Numbered from the stretch's first letter, positions 1 to 8,512 are shown. The stretch: DNA of 64,000 nt from Pseudomonas guangdongensis (GCF_900105885.1 NZ_LT629780.1:1612001-1676000), one strand, 5' to 3'. The notes: generated by a model not told the origin, from the sequence alone. Numbers and translations are program-made.

Positions 1-1
1 G

Positions 2-214
2 CGGGCGGTCGGCGAGCTGGAGGAGCTGGTCGGCCTGCGCCAGCCGAGCCTGTCCCAGCAACTGGCGGTGCTGCGCAACGAGGGGCTGGTGCAGACCCGT
101 CGCGACGGCAAGCGGATCTTCTACCGGATCGCCGAGCCGCGCCTGCTGGTGCTGCTCGGCACCCTCTACCAGCTGTACTGCCCGCAGGACGAGGCGCCGC
201 CGGCCGCCGGCTGA
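2..214 (+). CDS. ArsR/SmtB-family HTH regulator, C-terminal part only
   Basis: The gene enters from the left edge, so only the last 70 residues are visible. They read as the recognition part of a winged helix-turn-helix of the ArsR/SmtB class: LRQPSLSQQLAVLRNEGLV (recognition helix and following helix), then RRDGKRIFYRI (the wing). The 'QPSLSQQLAVLR' form resembles the BigR/SqrR/YgaV branch, which often senses sulfide or redox state rather than metal, but the N-terminal sensing cysteines are outside the window, so the ligand cannot be judged. It is separate from the arsR at 3979, which belongs to the arsenic operon. No obvious terminator follows; the next gene starts 104 bp downstream. Confidence 0.75.
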   Translation, partial: RAVGELEELVGLRQPSLSQQLAVLRNEGLVQTRRDGKRIFYRIAEPRLLVLLGTLYQLYCPQDEAPPAAG

Positions 215-318
215 GCGCGGGGCTGTCGCCGCGCCCGCCAAGCCCCTACACTCTGCGCCCGTCACGGGGCCGGCCGCCGGCCGCTCCGCCAGGTCACAGC
301 AGAGCACGCGAGGATTCC

Positions 319-783
319 ATGCAGGACAACGCTTCCCCGGTCGCCGGTCAGGTCGGTTACGTCGCCATCGAACAGCCGTTCGGCGTGCAGCCGCCCCAGG
401 TGCATTGCCCGATCTGCGGCCAGCGCCAGTTCGTCGAGGCGGGCGACGAGTATCTGGAGACCCCCTGCGAGCACCTGGCTTTCGTCTTCGGTGGCGAGGA
501 GGACGAGTTCGTCTACGCCTCCGACGACTTCGCCGCGCGCTTCGAGCGCTTCGACGCCGAGCTGGACGCGCGCTTCCCCGACGAGGACGCCCGCGTCGGC
601 GAGGCCTACGAGGAAGCCAGCAGCTTCTACCGCGACCTGTTCGCCCGCCGCCTGGCCGATCTGGGCTACGGCGCCAACCTGCTGGCCCTGCGCATCACCT
701 ACGGCGGCATGGCCGACGGCGCGCCGGTCTGGTTCAGCGACGTCTACGGCTTCGACTACGCGACCATCCGCGACGACGAGTGA
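319..783 (+). CDS. Conserved hypothetical acidic protein with a CxxC pair
   Basis: A 154-residue soluble, strongly acidic protein of unknown function. Near residue 30 it carries VHCPICGQRQF, a CPxCG zinc-knuckle-like pair, and a further Cys about 20 residues on (TPCEHLAFVFGG), so a small metal site is possible. The rest is predicted alpha-helical and rich in Asp/Glu, with no recognisable catalytic motif and no signal peptide. The ATG at 319 is preceded by GAGGA at a good distance and marks the start. It looks like a genuine Pseudomonas-type gene from its codon use (very high GC in third positions), but I do not recognise the family. Confidence 0.75.
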   Translation: MQDNASPVAGQVGYVAIEQPFGVQPPQVHCPICGQRQFVEAGDEYLETPCEHLAFVFGGEEDEFVYASDDFAARFERFDAELDARFPDEDARVGEAYEEASSFYRDLFARRLADLGYGANLLALRITYGGMADGAPVWFSDVYGFDYATIRDDE

Positions 784-812
784 GCGGATGGCCGCGGCCC
801 TTGCGATGCTGA

Positions 813-1256
813 GTGCCGGGCGTGCTTGAGCTGGGCTACCTCGGGCTGTTCCTCGCCGCCTTCGGCGCGGCCAGCCTGCTGCCGCTGCAGTCCGAGGCCG
901 TGCTGGTCGGCCTGCTGCTGGCCGAGTCCCACCCGGTCGCCGCGCTGCTCGTCGTGGCCACCGCCGGCAACCTGCTTGGCTCGCTGCTCAACTGGTGGCT
1001 GGGTCGCTCCCTCGACCGTTTCCGCCACCGGCGCTGGTTCCCGGTCGGCGCCGCGCAGCTCGACCGCGCCCAGCACTGGTATCGCCGCTACGGCCGCTGG
1101 TCGCTGCTGCTGAGCTGGCTGCCGGTGGTCGGCGACCCGCTGACCCTGGTGGCCGGGATGCTGCGCGAATCGCTGTGGGTGTTCCTGCTGCTGGTCGGTC
1201 TGGCCAAGGGCCTGCGCTACCTGGCGCTGGCCGCGCTGACCCTCGGCTGGGGTTGA
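813..1256 (+). CDS. YqaA/DedA-like (SNARE-associated family) membrane protein
   Basis: A 147-residue integral membrane protein with the YqaA arrangement of the DedA/VTT superfamily: an N-terminal hydrophobic segment (LGLFLAAFGAASLLPLQSEAVLV), the conserved glycine-rich stretch ATAGNLLGSLLNWWLGR, a central amphipathic region, then LSWLPVVGDPLTLVAG and two closing hydrophobic segments. The polytopic reentrant topology and the 'P-x-x-G-D' turn are typical. Larger DedA proteins move lipids or undecaprenyl phosphate and support proton-dependent homeostasis; a role for this short form is inference only. The start is GTG at 813, since the nearby ATG at 806 is in a frame that stops at once. Confidence 0.75.
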   Translation: MPGVLELGYLGLFLAAFGAASLLPLQSEAVLVGLLLAESHPVAALLVVATAGNLLGSLLNWWLGRSLDRFRHRRWFPVGAAQLDRAQHWYRRYGRWSLLLSWLPVVGDPLTLVAGMLRESLWVFLLLVGLAKGLRYLALAALTLGWG

Positions 1257-1321
1257 GCGGGCAGGGCGCGGCGAACGGGTCAATACTCTGTACGGTCAGC
1301 CACCTGCCGCCGGAGCCCGCC

Positions 1322-1561
1322 ATGGACCAGCCGATCCACCGTTTCCACGACCTGTTCGCCCAGCTCGGCCTGCCCAACGATGCCGCAGCCATCGCCCACT
1401 TCATCGAGCGCCACGCGCCGCTGGCGGATGACCTGGCGCTGGCCGACGCGCCGTTCTGGAGCCCGGCCCAGGCGGCCTTCCTGCGCGAGGAAATCCTCGG
1501 CGACGCCGACTGGGCCGAGCTGATCGACCAGCTCGGCGCTGCCTTGCGCGCGCGGCGCTGA
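1322..1561 (+). CDS. DUF2789 family small protein
   Basis: A 79-residue soluble protein starting MDQPIHRFHDLFAQLGLP. The sequence pattern (hydrophobic N-terminal helix, 'FIERHAPL', then 'FWSPAQAAFLREEILGDADWAELIDQL') matches the DUF2789 family, common in Pseudomonas and of unknown function. No membrane segment or signal peptide. The ATG at 1322 is preceded by a plausible GGAG (1311-1314). The gene ends 7 bp before the stop of the convergent ACR3 gene, leaving no room for a dedicated terminator. Confidence 0.75.
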   Translation: MDQPIHRFHDLFAQLGLPNDAAAIAHFIERHAPLADDLALADAPFWSPAQAAFLREEILGDADWAELIDQLGAALRARR

Positions 1562-1568
1562 GCCGGCG

Positions 1569-2645
1569 TCAGCGCGGCAGGGCGCGCTCGTACCAGCCGC
1601 GACTGTCGTTGATCAGGCGCACCAAGGCGAGCATCACCGGCACCTCGATCAGCACGCCGACCACCGTGGCCAGCGCCGCGCCCGAGTCGAAACCATAGAG
1701 CACGATGGCCACCGCCACGGCCAGCTCGAAGAAGTTGGAGGCGCCGATCATGGTCGCCGGGCCGGCCACGTCGTGGCGCACCTTGAGGCGTCGGCACAGC
1801 CCGTAACCGAGGGCGGCGATGAACAGGGTCTGCAGCAGGATCGGCACGGCGAGCAGGCCGATCACCAGCGGTTGCGCGACGATGGCCTCGCCCTGGAAGG
1901 AGAACAGCAGCACCAGGGTGGCCAGCAGGGCGAGGATGGAGAACGGCGAGATCCGCGCCAGCGCGGCCCGGAAGGCCGCCTCGCCGCGCTTGAGCAGCCG
2001 GGCGCGGAGGAACTGGGCGATGGCCAGCGGAATGACGATGTACATCACCACCGAGAGCAGCAGGGTGTCCCAGGGCACCGGGATCGACGACACGCCGAGC
2101 AGCAGCGCGACGATGGGCGCGAAGGCGAACACCATCACCAGGTCGTTGAGCGCCACCTGGGTCAGGGTGAAGTTGGCGTTGCCGTTGCACAGGTTGCTCC
2201 ACACGAAGACCATCGCCGTGCAGGGCGCGGCGCCGAGCAGGATCAGCCCGGCCATGTAGCTGTCCAGCTCGGCGGCCGGCAGCCAGGGGGCGAACAGCAC
2301 CTTGACGAACAGCCAGCCGATCAGCGCCATGGAGAACGGCTTGACCGCCCAGTTGACCAGCAGGGTGACGCCCATTCCGGCTTTCTGCTGGCGCACCTCG
2401 TGCAGGGCGGCGAAGTCGATCTTCATCAGCATGGGGACGATCATCGCCCAGATCAGCACGCCGACCGGCAGATTGACCTGCGCCACCTCCAGCGCGCCGA
2501 CCGTCTGTGCGGCGCCCGGCAGGTACAGGCCGAGCAGGGTGCCGGCGACGATGCACAGCAGCACCCAGAGGCTCAGGTAGCGCTCGAAGACGCCGAGCGG
2601 GGCGCCGGCGGCCTGTTTGGCCGCCACTTCACAGGGACTGGACAT
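1569..2645 (-). CDS. acr3: ACR3-family arsenite efflux permease
   Basis: Pumps arsenite (and possibly antimonite) out across the inner membrane using the proton-motive force. The 358-residue product has ten hydrophobic segments, as in the BART/ACR3 superfamily, and the diagnostic stretch GAAPCTAMVFVWSNLCNGN, whose Cys in the fourth segment is the conserved, essential thiol of ACR3 proteins. A second conserved run, ATMIGASNFFELAVAVAI, lies near the C-terminus. Length and termini are normal, so it looks intact. It is the second gene of the minus-strand ars operon, 59 bp after the flavin monooxygenase, and is presumably controlled by the ArsR encoded at 3979. Confidence 0.93.
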   Translation of the reverse strand: MSSPCEVAAKQAAGAPLGVFERYLSLWVLLCIVAGTLLGLYLPGAAQTVGALEVAQVNLPVGVLIWAMIVPMLMKIDFAALHEVRQQKAGMGVTLLVNWAVKPFSMALIGWLFVKVLFAPWLPAAELDSYMAGLILLGAAPCTAMVFVWSNLCNGNANFTLTQVALNDLVMVFAFAPIVALLLGVSSIPVPWDTLLLSVVMYIVIPLAIAQFLRARLLKRGEAAFRAALARISPFSILALLATLVLLFSFQGEAIVAQPLVIGLLAVPILLQTLFIAALGYGLCRRLKVRHDVAGPATMIGASNFFELAVAVAIVLYGFDSGAALATVVGVLIEVPVMLALVRLINDSRGWYERALPR

Positions 2646-2704
2646 CGGGGATTACCTTCCTTGTCTCGCGGATGCGGCGCTGCCGAGGGGCGGCGCCAGG
2701 GAAA

Positions 2705-3772
2705 TCAGTGCCCGCCGAGGGCGGCGACTATCTCGCTGACCGTGCTGCGCGCGGTGCGGGTCACGCCGATCAGGGTGGCCGAGGCGGCGCCGGTCCACTC
2801 GCCATAGCCGACCAGCCACAGGTTGGGCTGCCGCAGCGCGCGGGTGCCTTCGACCGCCACCTTGCCGTCGGCCTCGACCACGCCCAGCGGCTGCAGGTGA
2901 TCCAGCGCCGGGCGGAAGCCGGTACACCAGATCACCGCATCGACCTCGGCGTGGCGGCCGTCGGCCCATTCCACGCCATGCTCGGTGAAGCGCGCGAACG
3001 GCCGCTCGCTGACCAGCACGCCGCGACTGCGCGCCTCGCGCACCGGCTCGACCATGACGATATCGCCCAGCCCGCCCACCGGCTGCTCGATGCGGCGGCC
3101 CTCCTGCTGCGCCTTCCAGCGTTCGGTGGCGCGCTCGAACAGCACACGGCCGTCGACCTCGTCAGCGAGGAACAGCGGCGGCTCGGGAGTGATCCACAGG
3201 GTCTCGGCGACCTGCGACACCTCGGCGAGGATCTGCGCCCCCGAGTTGCCGCCGCCGACGATCATCACCCGCTGGCCGGCGAAGGGTGTCGGGGCGACGT
3301 AGTGCGCCGAGTGCAGCTGCATCCCGGCGAACTCGCTGCGGCCGGGGTAGTCGGGGATGTACGGGTGGCTCCAGGTGCCGGTGGCGCTGACCACCGCGCG
3401 CGCCCGCCACTGGCGCTCGCCGGCGCGCACCCGCAGGTGGTCGCCGTCGCGCTCGACGGCGTCGACATGCACCGGGCGCAGCACCGGCAGCTGGTAGCGC
3501 GCCTCGTAGCGGCTCAGGTAGTCGATGACCTCGGCGCGGGTCGGATAGGTGCCCGCACTGGCCGGCATCGGCCAGCCGGGGATCGAACTCCAGGTGGCCG
3601 GGGAGAACAGGCGCAGCGAGTCCCAGCCGTGCAGCCAGGCGCCGCCCGGCGTGGCCTGCTCGTCGAGCAGCAGAAACGACAGGCCGCTGCGTTTCAGGCA
3701 CCAGGCGGTGGCCAGGGCGGACTGGCCGCCGCCGATGACCAGGACATCGACGGCGCTGGGGGATGCGGACAT
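2705..3772 (-). CDS. ArsO-like NAD(P)H/FAD monooxygenase of the arsenic operon
   Basis: A 355-residue flavoprotein of the flavin-containing monooxygenase/trans-oxygenase type. It has an N-terminal FAD site [15 protein letters not shown], a second, NADPH-binding Rossmann motif [17 protein letters not shown] near the middle, and a late ATG motif (VIWCTGFRP). Its place as first gene of an operon with ACR3, divergent from arsR-arsH, matches the 'ArsO' putative monooxygenases found in ars operons; the true substrate is not established. An upstream in-frame extension to 3874 is possible, but the ATG at 3772 has a GGAG ribosome site 6 nt upstream and begins the usual [16 protein letters not shown]. 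Confidence 0.75.
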   Translation of the reverse strand: MSASPSAVDVLVIGGGQSALATAWCLKRSGLSFLLLDEQATPGGAWLHGWDSLRLFSPATWSSIPGWPMPASAGTYPTRAEVIDYLSRYEARYQLPVLRPVHVDAVERDGDHLRVRAGERQWRARAVVSATGTWSHPYIPDYPGRSEFAGMQLHSAHYVAPTPFAGQRVMIVGGGNSGAQILAEVSQVAETLWITPEPPLFLADEVDGRVLFERATERWKAQQEGRRIEQPVGGLGDIVMVEPVREARSRGVLVSERPFARFTEHGVEWADGRHAEVDAVIWCTGFRPALDHLQPLGVVEADGKVAVEGTRALRQPNLWLVGYGEWTGAASATLIGVTRTARSTVSEIVAALGGH

Positions 3773-3836
3773 GGGCGACTCCGGGTGGCGTGTCATCGAG
3801 CGGTCATCGATGGCGGGTTGAATGTCGTGGCACCAT

Positions 3837-3954
3837 AACATATGAAAAAGTGCATGTTCAGTGCGGCGAGGCAATCTTCCGCTGGATTTGATCTTCTTGA
3901 AGCGAAGGGTGTGGCGGCTTTACCGAATATTCGATTTGGCATATGTTCTGTTTC
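3837..3954. promoter_or_regulatory. Divergent ars promoter region with inverted ArsR-type operators
   Basis: The gap between the two ars operons is clearly AT-richer than its surroundings. AACATATG at 3837-3844 is mirrored by CATATGTT at 3940-3947, one copy facing each operon. For arsR a plausible sigma70 promoter is TTTACC (3919-3924), 17 nt, TATGTT (3942-3947), and between the two boxes lies the palindrome GAATATTC (3925-3932), a natural place for ArsR to block RNA polymerase. The same TATGTT motif faces the monooxygenase on the minus strand. Seen: the repeats and boxes. Inferred: ArsR binding and derepression by As(III). Confidence 0.45.
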
Positions 3955-3978
3955 CCATACCTGCCGGGAGCGCCGTCG

Positions 3979-4335
3979 ATGGCCGAACACCTGACCCCGC
4001 CGCTGCTCTGCAAGAGCCTGGCCGACGAGACCCGCGCACGTCTCGTCCTGCTGATCGCCCGCGAGGGCGAGCTGTGCGTCTGCGAGCTGGTCTGCGCCCT
4101 GGGCGAGAGCCAGCCGAAGATTTCCCGCCATCTGGCCCAGCTCAGGGCCTGCGGCCTGCTCGCCGACCGCCGCCAGGGCCAGTGGGTGTATTACCGCCTG
4201 CATCCCGACCTGCCGGACTGGGTGCACGAGCTGCTGCGCCTGATGCTCGACTCCAACCGTCACTGGCTGTCCCCGCAGACCCGCCGCCTGGCCGAGATGG
4301 GCGAGCGCCCCGCGCGCAGTGCCGCCTGCTGCTGA
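3979..4335 (+). CDS. arsR: Arsenite-responsive transcriptional repressor ArsR
   Basis: A 118-residue winged-helix repressor. After the N-terminal helix ([18 protein letters not shown]) comes [26 protein letters not shown], which holds the classic ELCVCEL metal-binding motif (two Cys two residues apart, a third four residues on) at the start of the recognition unit, then the wing [11 protein letters not shown]. As(III) binding to these thiols releases the operator. The protein ends in a Cys pair (SAACC), a common extra of proteobacterial ArsR. The start at 3979 is chosen over an upstream in-frame ATG at 3943 because GGAG lies at 3966-3969 and the homologous N-terminus begins here. It heads arsR-arsH-gap-arsJ. 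Confidence 0.93.
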   Translation: MAEHLTPPLLCKSLADETRARLVLLIAREGELCVCELVCALGESQPKISRHLAQLRACGLLADRRQGQWVYYRLHPDLPDWVHELLRLMLDSNRHWLSPQTRRLAEMGERPARSAACC

Positions 4336-4357
4336 ACTGTCCGAAACGAGGCTTCCC

Positions 4358-5071
4358 ATGCACGACGACCTGCCCAACATCGCTCCCGAACTGCTCGAGC
4401 TGCCCGATCCGGACAGGCTCGGCCTGCCGGCCCAGCCGGAACACCCGCCGCGCATCCTGCTGCTCTACGGCTCCAACCGCGAACGCTCCTACAGCCGCCT
4501 GCTGGTGCAGGAGGCCGCGCGTTTGCTCCGGCGCTTCGGCGCCGAGACGCGGATCTTCGACCCGTCCGGCCTGCCGCTGCCGGACGACGCGCCGGAGGAG
4601 CATCCCAAGGTGCAGGAGCTGCGCGAACTGGTGCTCTGGTCGGAAGGCCAAGTGTGGTGCTCGCCGGAGCGCCACGGCGCGATGAGCGCGGTGTTCAAGG
4701 CGCAGATCGACTGGATCCCGCTGACCATGGGTGCGATCCGCCCGACCCAGGGCAAGACCCTGGCGCTGATGCAGGTCTGCGGTGGCTCGCAGTCGTTCAA
4801 CGCGGTCAACCAGATGCGCGTCCTCGGCCGCTGGATGCGCATGTTCACCATCCCTAACCAGTCCTCGGTGGCCAAGGCCTTCCTCGAATTCGACGAGGCC
4901 GGGCGCATGAAGCCCTCCGCCTACTACGACCGGGTGGTCGACGTGATGGAGGAACTGGTCAAGTTCACCCTGCTGCTGCGCGGGCGCACCGACTACCTGG
5001 TCGACCGCTACTCCGAACGCAAGGAGTCGGCCGAAGAGCTGTCCCGCCGCGTCAACCTGCGCACCATCTGA
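4358..5071 (+). CDS. arsH: ArsH, NADPH-dependent FMN oxidoreductase
   Basis: A 237-residue flavodoxin-fold enzyme that, in characterised homologues, oxidises trivalent organoarsenicals to less toxic pentavalent forms using NADPH and FMN. The FMN phosphate loop [17 protein letters not shown] is at about residues 34-50. The family block [23 protein letters not shown] follows in the middle, then [18 protein letters not shown]. Length matches ArsH. It starts 22 bp after arsR with an ATG preceded by GAGG. The rest of the operon (GAPDH, arsJ) deals with arsenate, so this operon handles several arsenic species. Confidence 0.95.
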   Translation: MHDDLPNIAPELLELPDPDRLGLPAQPEHPPRILLLYGSNRERSYSRLLVQEAARLLRRFGAETRIFDPSGLPLPDDAPEEHPKVQELRELVLWSEGQVWCSPERHGAMSAVFKAQIDWIPLTMGAIRPTQGKTLALMQVCGGSQSFNAVNQMRVLGRWMRMFTIPNQSSVAKAFLEFDEAGRMKPSAYYDRVVDVMEELVKFTLLLRGRTDYLVDRYSERKESAEELSRRVNLRTI

Positions 5072-5108
5072 CCCTCGAAGAATATTCACCGGAAGAGAGA
5101 GCAAGAGC

Positions 5109-6113
5109 ATGACCCTCAAGGTAGGCATCAACGGCTTCGGCCGCATCGGACGTCTGGCCCTACGCGCGGCCTGGGGCTGGCCGGAGCTGGAGTTCGTGCA
5201 GATCAACGACCCGGCCGGCGACGCGGCGACCCACGCCCATCTGCTCAACTTCGACTCGGTGCATGGCCGCTGGTCCCATGAGGCGGGTAGCGACGGCGAC
5301 TGCGTGGTGATCGACGGCCGGCGCATTCGGGTCACCGCCAACAAGGCCATCGCCGACACCGACTGGTCGGGCTGCGACCTGGTGATCGAGGCCAGCGGCA
5401 AGATGAAGACCGTCGCCGTGCTGCAGGGCTATCTGGATCAGGGCGTCAAGCGCGTGGTGGTCAGCGCGCCGGTCAAGGAGGCGGGCGCGCTGAACGTGGT
5501 GATGGGCGTCAACGACGGGCTGTTCGACCCGGCGCAGCACCGCATCGTCACCGCCGCTTCCTGCACCACCAACTGCCTGGCCCCGGTGGTCAAGGTGATC
5601 CACGAGGCCCTCGGCATCCGTCACGGCTCGATCACCACCATCCACGACCTGACCAATACCCAGAGCATTCTCGACCAGCCGCACAAGGACCTGCGTCGCG
5701 CCCGCGCCTCGGGGATGAGCCTGATCCCCACCACCACCGGCTCGGCCACCGCCATCGCCGAGATCTTCCCCGAGCTGCGCGGCAAGCTGAACGGCCATGC
5801 GGTGCGCGTGCCGCTGGCCAACGCCTCGCTGACCGACTGCGTGTTCGAGGTCGAGCGCGCCACCAGCGCCGAGGAGGTCAACGCGCTGCTCAAGGCCGCC
5901 GCCGCCGGCCCGCTCGCGGGCATCCTCGGCTATGAAGAGCGTCCGCTGGTGTCGATCGACTATCGCACCGACCCGCGCTCGTCGATCGTCGATGCGCTGT
6001 CGACCCTGGTGGTCAACGGCACCCAGGTGAAGGTCTACGCCTGGTACGACAACGAGTGGGGCTACGCCAACCGCACCGTCGAGCTGGCGCGCAAGGTCGG
6101 TCTGGCCGGTTGA
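5109..6113 (+). CDS. gap: ArsJ-associated glyceraldehyde-3-phosphate dehydrogenase
   Basis: A 334-residue type I GAPDH. It has the NAD site [18 protein letters not shown] at the N-terminus, the catalytic Cys in [18 protein letters not shown] and the C-terminal [11 protein letters not shown] signature. In ars operons this paralogue uses arsenate in place of phosphate to make 1-arseno-3-phosphoglycerate, which the neighbouring ArsJ exports. That role is inferred here from the position directly between arsH and arsJ, not from the active site, which is ordinary. The start ATG at 5109 follows GGAAGAGAGAGCAAGAGC, an unusually purine-rich leader. A 146-bp gap containing a palindromic repeat separates it from arsJ. 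Confidence 0.93.
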   Translation: MTLKVGINGFGRIGRLALRAAWGWPELEFVQINDPAGDAATHAHLLNFDSVHGRWSHEAGSDGDCVVIDGRRIRVTANKAIADTDWSGCDLVIEASGKMKTVAVLQGYLDQGVKRVVVSAPVKEAGALNVVMGVNDGLFDPAQHRIVTAASCTTNCLAPVVKVIHEALGIRHGSITTIHDLTNTQSILDQPHKDLRRARASGMSLIPTTTGSATAIAEIFPELRGKLNGHAVRVPLANASLTDCVFEVERATSAEEVNALLKAAAAGPLAGILGYEERPLVSIDYRTDPRSSIVDALSTLVVNGTQVKVYAWYDNEWGYANRTVELARKVGLAG

Positions 6114-6126
6114 TCGACAGGCTTGT

Positions 6127-6234
6127 GTAGGGTGGGTTAGGCCGCAGGCCGTAACCCACCAATCGGCCGGAGGCCACAAGGATGCCTGCGGCATACCTGG
6201 CGGGTTACGCCGCTGCGCGGCTGACCCACCCTAC
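6127..6234. repeat. 108-bp palindromic repeat (REP/MITE-like) between gap and arsJ
   Basis: The element begins GTAGGGTGGGTTA (6127-6139) and ends TGACCCACCCTAC (6222-6234), an inverted terminal match of 12 out of 13. Each half is also a hairpin: GGTGGGTTA/TAACCCACC at 6131-6160, and CGGGTTA paired with TGACCCA near 6201-6228. This double-hairpin form is typical of the short 'gtagggtgggtta' intergenic repeats scattered in several Pseudomonas genomes. It sits wholly between two genes of one operon and could form strong secondary structure in the mRNA. No other copy was noticed in this window. Confidence 0.8.
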
Positions 6235-6259
6235 GACTTCTTCGCATCAGGCTCCCCTC

Positions 6260-7474
6260 ATGCACGCCCTGTCCCGTCTCTCTCCCGAAATCCGCCAGTA
6301 CCTGCTGGTCACCGGCAACTACTGGGCCTTCACCCTCACCGACGGCGCGCTGCGCATGCTGGTGGTGCTGCACTTCCACGGCCTCGGTTACAGCCCGCTC
6401 TCGATCGCCGCGCTGTTCCTGTTCTACGAGATCTTCGGCGTGGTCACCAACCTGGTCGGCGGCTGGCTGGGTGCGCGGCTGGGGTTGAACCGCACCATGA
6501 ACATCGGCCTCGGCCTGCAGGTGGCGGCGCTGCTGATGCTCACGGTGCCGGCGGCCCTGCTCACGGTCCCCTGGGTGATGGCGGCGCAGGCGCTGTCCGG
6601 CATCGCCAAGGACCTCAACAAGATGAGCGCCAAGAGCTCGATCAAGCTGCTGGTCGCCGACGGCCAGCAGGGCACCCTGTACCGCTGGGTGGCGCTGCTG
6701 ACCGGCTCGAAGAACGCGCTCAAAGGCGTCGGTTTCTTCCTCGGCGGCGCGCTGCTGACCACGCTGGGCTTCGCCGGCGCGGTACTGGCGATGGCCGGCG
6801 TGCTGGCAGTGGTCTGGCTGGCCAGCGTGTGTCTGCTGAAGCAGGATCTGGGCAAGGCGAAGAGCAAGCCGAAGTTCCGCGACCTGCTGTCGAAGAGCCG
6901 GGCGATCAACCTGCTGTCCGCCGCCCGGCTGTTCCTGTTCGGCGCCCGCGACGTGTGGTTCGTGGTGGCGCTGCCGGTGTACCTGTCGGCCAGTTTCGGC
7001 TGGGACTTCTGGCAGGTCGGCGGCTTTCTCGCTGCCTGGGTGATCGGCTACGGCATCGTCCAGTCGCTCGCCCCGTACCTCACCGGCAAGCGCCGCGGCC
7101 AGGTGCCGGACGGTCGCGCCGCGTTCGTCTGGGCCACGCTGCTGGCCGGGCTGCCGGCCGCCATCGCCCTGGGCCTGGGCAGCGAGCTGCCGGCGCAGAC
7201 GGTGCTGATCGGCGGCCTGCTGCTGTTCGGTGCGCTGTTCGCGATCAACTCCTCGCTGCACAGCTATCTGATCGTCAGCTATGCCAAGGAGGACGGCGTG
7301 TCGCTGGACGTGGGCTTCTACTACATGTCCAACGCCCTCGGCCGGCTGCTCGGCACCCTGCTGTCGGGCTGGGTGTTCCAGGTCTGGGGGCTGGAGGCCT
7401 GTCTGTGGGTGTCCAGCCTGTTCGTGCTGCTCGCCGCGCTGATCTCCATCGGCCTGCCGCGCCACGCCTCCTGA
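6260..7474 (+). CDS. arsJ: ArsJ, MFS exporter of 1-arseno-3-phosphoglycerate
   Basis: A 404-residue major facilitator protein with about twelve hydrophobic segments. In studied systems ArsJ exports the unstable 1-arseno-3-phosphoglycerate made by the operon's GAPDH; it then hydrolyses to arsenate outside the cell. Family-typical features include the N-terminal NYWAFTLTDGALRMLVVLHFH, the loop GIAKDLNKMSAKSSIKLLV and the C-terminal FYYMSNALGRLLGTLLSGW. The chosen ATG at 6260 begins MHALSRLSPEIRQYLLVTGNY; an upstream in-frame ATG at 6182 lies inside the palindromic repeat and is less likely. Last gene of the arsenic operon; no terminator-like hairpin was seen in the following 70 bp. Confidence 0.93.
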   Translation: MHALSRLSPEIRQYLLVTGNYWAFTLTDGALRMLVVLHFHGLGYSPLSIAALFLFYEIFGVVTNLVGGWLGARLGLNRTMNIGLGLQVAALLMLTVPAALLTVPWVMAAQALSGIAKDLNKMSAKSSIKLLVADGQQGTLYRWVALLTGSKNALKGVGFFLGGALLTTLGFAGAVLAMAGVLAVVWLASVCLLKQDLGKAKSKPKFRDLLSKSRAINLLSAARLFLFGARDVWFVVALPVYLSASFGWDFWQVGGFLAAWVIGYGIVQSLAPYLTGKRRGQVPDGRAAFVWATLLAGLPAAIALGLGSELPAQTVLIGGLLLFGALFAINSSLHSYLIVSYAKEDGVSLDVGFYYMSNALGRLLGTLLSGWVFQVWGLEACLWVSSLFVLLAALISIGLPRHAS

Positions 7475-7544
7475 GCGGCGCGCGGCGTTTGCAGGCGGGA
7501 GCGGATGCGGCACACTGGGGCGCTCTATCTCCGGAGGTTGCCCC

Positions 7545-7961
7545 ATGTCCGCATTCGCCCGTCTGTCCCTAATCCTCGGCGGCCTGCTGCTCGCCGCCGG
7601 CTGCGCCAGCCACAGTGCCCCACCTGCGGCCGTCGCCCTGGCCGGCGAGTGGCAGGTCGAGAGCCTGGCCGGCGCCGCGCCGCTGGCCGACGCCCCGATC
7701 ACCCTGAACTTCATGGCCGACGGCCGCGTCGCCGGCCAGGCCTCCTGCAACCGCTACTTCGCCGCCTACCATCAGGACGGCGCCGCGTTGCACATCCAGT
7801 CCCCGGCCTCGACCATGATGGCCTGCCCGCCGGCGCTGATGGAGCAGGAACAGCGTTTCCTGCGCCAGCTCGAAGGCGTGCGCGCGCACCGTCTGGACGC
7901 CGCCGGCCGCCTGGTGCTGGAGAGCGCCGACGGCGCCAAGATCGTCGCCCGCCGCCGCTGA
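7545..7961 (+). CDS. META-domain (HslJ-like) lipoprotein
   Basis: A 138-residue exported lipoprotein. The signal peptide MSAFARLSLILGGLLLAAGC ends in the lipobox LAAGC, so the mature protein starts at Cys20. The rest is one META domain (ALAGEWQVESLAGAAPL, then 'GRVAGQASCNRYFAAYHQDG' and 'SPASTMMACPP'), with two conserved Cys that probably pair. META/HslJ proteins sit in the outer membrane or periplasm and are linked to heat shock or novobiocin tolerance in E. coli; the function here is unknown. GGAGG stands 7 bp before the ATG. The next gene, another lipoprotein, starts 26 bp later and is probably co-transcribed. Confidence 0.88.
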   Translation: MSAFARLSLILGGLLLAAGCASHSAPPAAVALAGEWQVESLAGAAPLADAPITLNFMADGRVAGQASCNRYFAAYHQDGAALHIQSPASTMMACPPALMEQEQRFLRQLEGVRAHRLDAAGRLVLESADGAKIVARRR

Positions 7962-7987
7962 ACCGACCGACCCAGAGGAGTTTCGTC

Positions 7988-8512
7988 ATGAAGAAATGGT
8001 TGCTGGCACTGAGCCTGGCCGTGCTGGCCGGCTGCGGCGCACCGGGCGTGCAGGACTATCGCGACGCCCAGCCGGCCCTCGACCTGCCGCAGTACTTCCT
8101 CGGCACCACCGATGCCTGGGGCATGTTCCAGAAGCGCAACGGCGAGGTGGTCAAGCGCTTCAAGGTGGTCATCGAGGGGCGCATGGAGGGCGAGCAGCTG
8201 GTGCTCGACGAGCGCTTCGCCTACAGCGACGGCAGCACCGACCGCCGGGTCTGGCGTCTGCAGCGCCAGGCCGACGGCCAGTGGCGCGGCAGCGCCGCCG
8301 ACGTGATCGGCAGCGCCCGCGGCGAGCTGGCCGGCAATGCGCTGAACTGGCGCTACAGCCTGCTGCTGCCGGTCGACGGCACCACCTACGAGGTGGATTT
8401 CGACGACTGGATGTTCCTGATCGACGAGCAGGTGATGGTCAACCGCGCGCGGATGAGCAAGTTCGGCTTCGAGCTGGGCCAGGTCACCCTGTTCTTCCGC
8501 AAGCGCGACTGA
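7988..8512 (+). CDS. DUF3833 family lipoprotein
   Basis: A 174-residue lipoprotein: signal MKKWLLALSLAVLAGC with lipobox VLAGC, then a beta-rich domain containing LDLPQYFLGTTDAWGMFQ, 'RFKVVIEGR' and 'YEVDFDDWMFLIDEQVMVNRARMSKFGFELG', the pattern of DUF3833, an uncharacterised lipocalin-like family frequent in Pseudomonas. The start ATG at 7988 follows AGAGGAG at good spacing, which excludes the longer upstream reading. Likely located in the outer membrane facing the periplasm. It forms a pair with the META-domain lipoprotein. Confidence 0.88.
   Translation: MKKWLLALSLAVLAGCGAPGVQDYRDAQPALDLPQYFLGTTDAWGMFQKRNGEVVKRFKVVIEGRMEGEQLVLDERFAYSDGSTDRRVWRLQRQADGQWRGSAADVIGSARGELAGNALNWRYSLLLPVDGTTYEVDFDDWMFLIDEQVMVNRARMSKFGFELGQVTLFFRKRD

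Noticed and set aside
5109..6113. GAPDH gene as the central glycolytic enzyme
   Set aside because: Its place between arsH and arsJ marks the arsenate-specific paralogue, although its catalytic motifs are ordinary.
6137..7750. 537-codon frame antisense to arsJ
   Set aside because: Low-complexity Gln/His/Arg/Ala translation opposite a well-conserved MFS gene.
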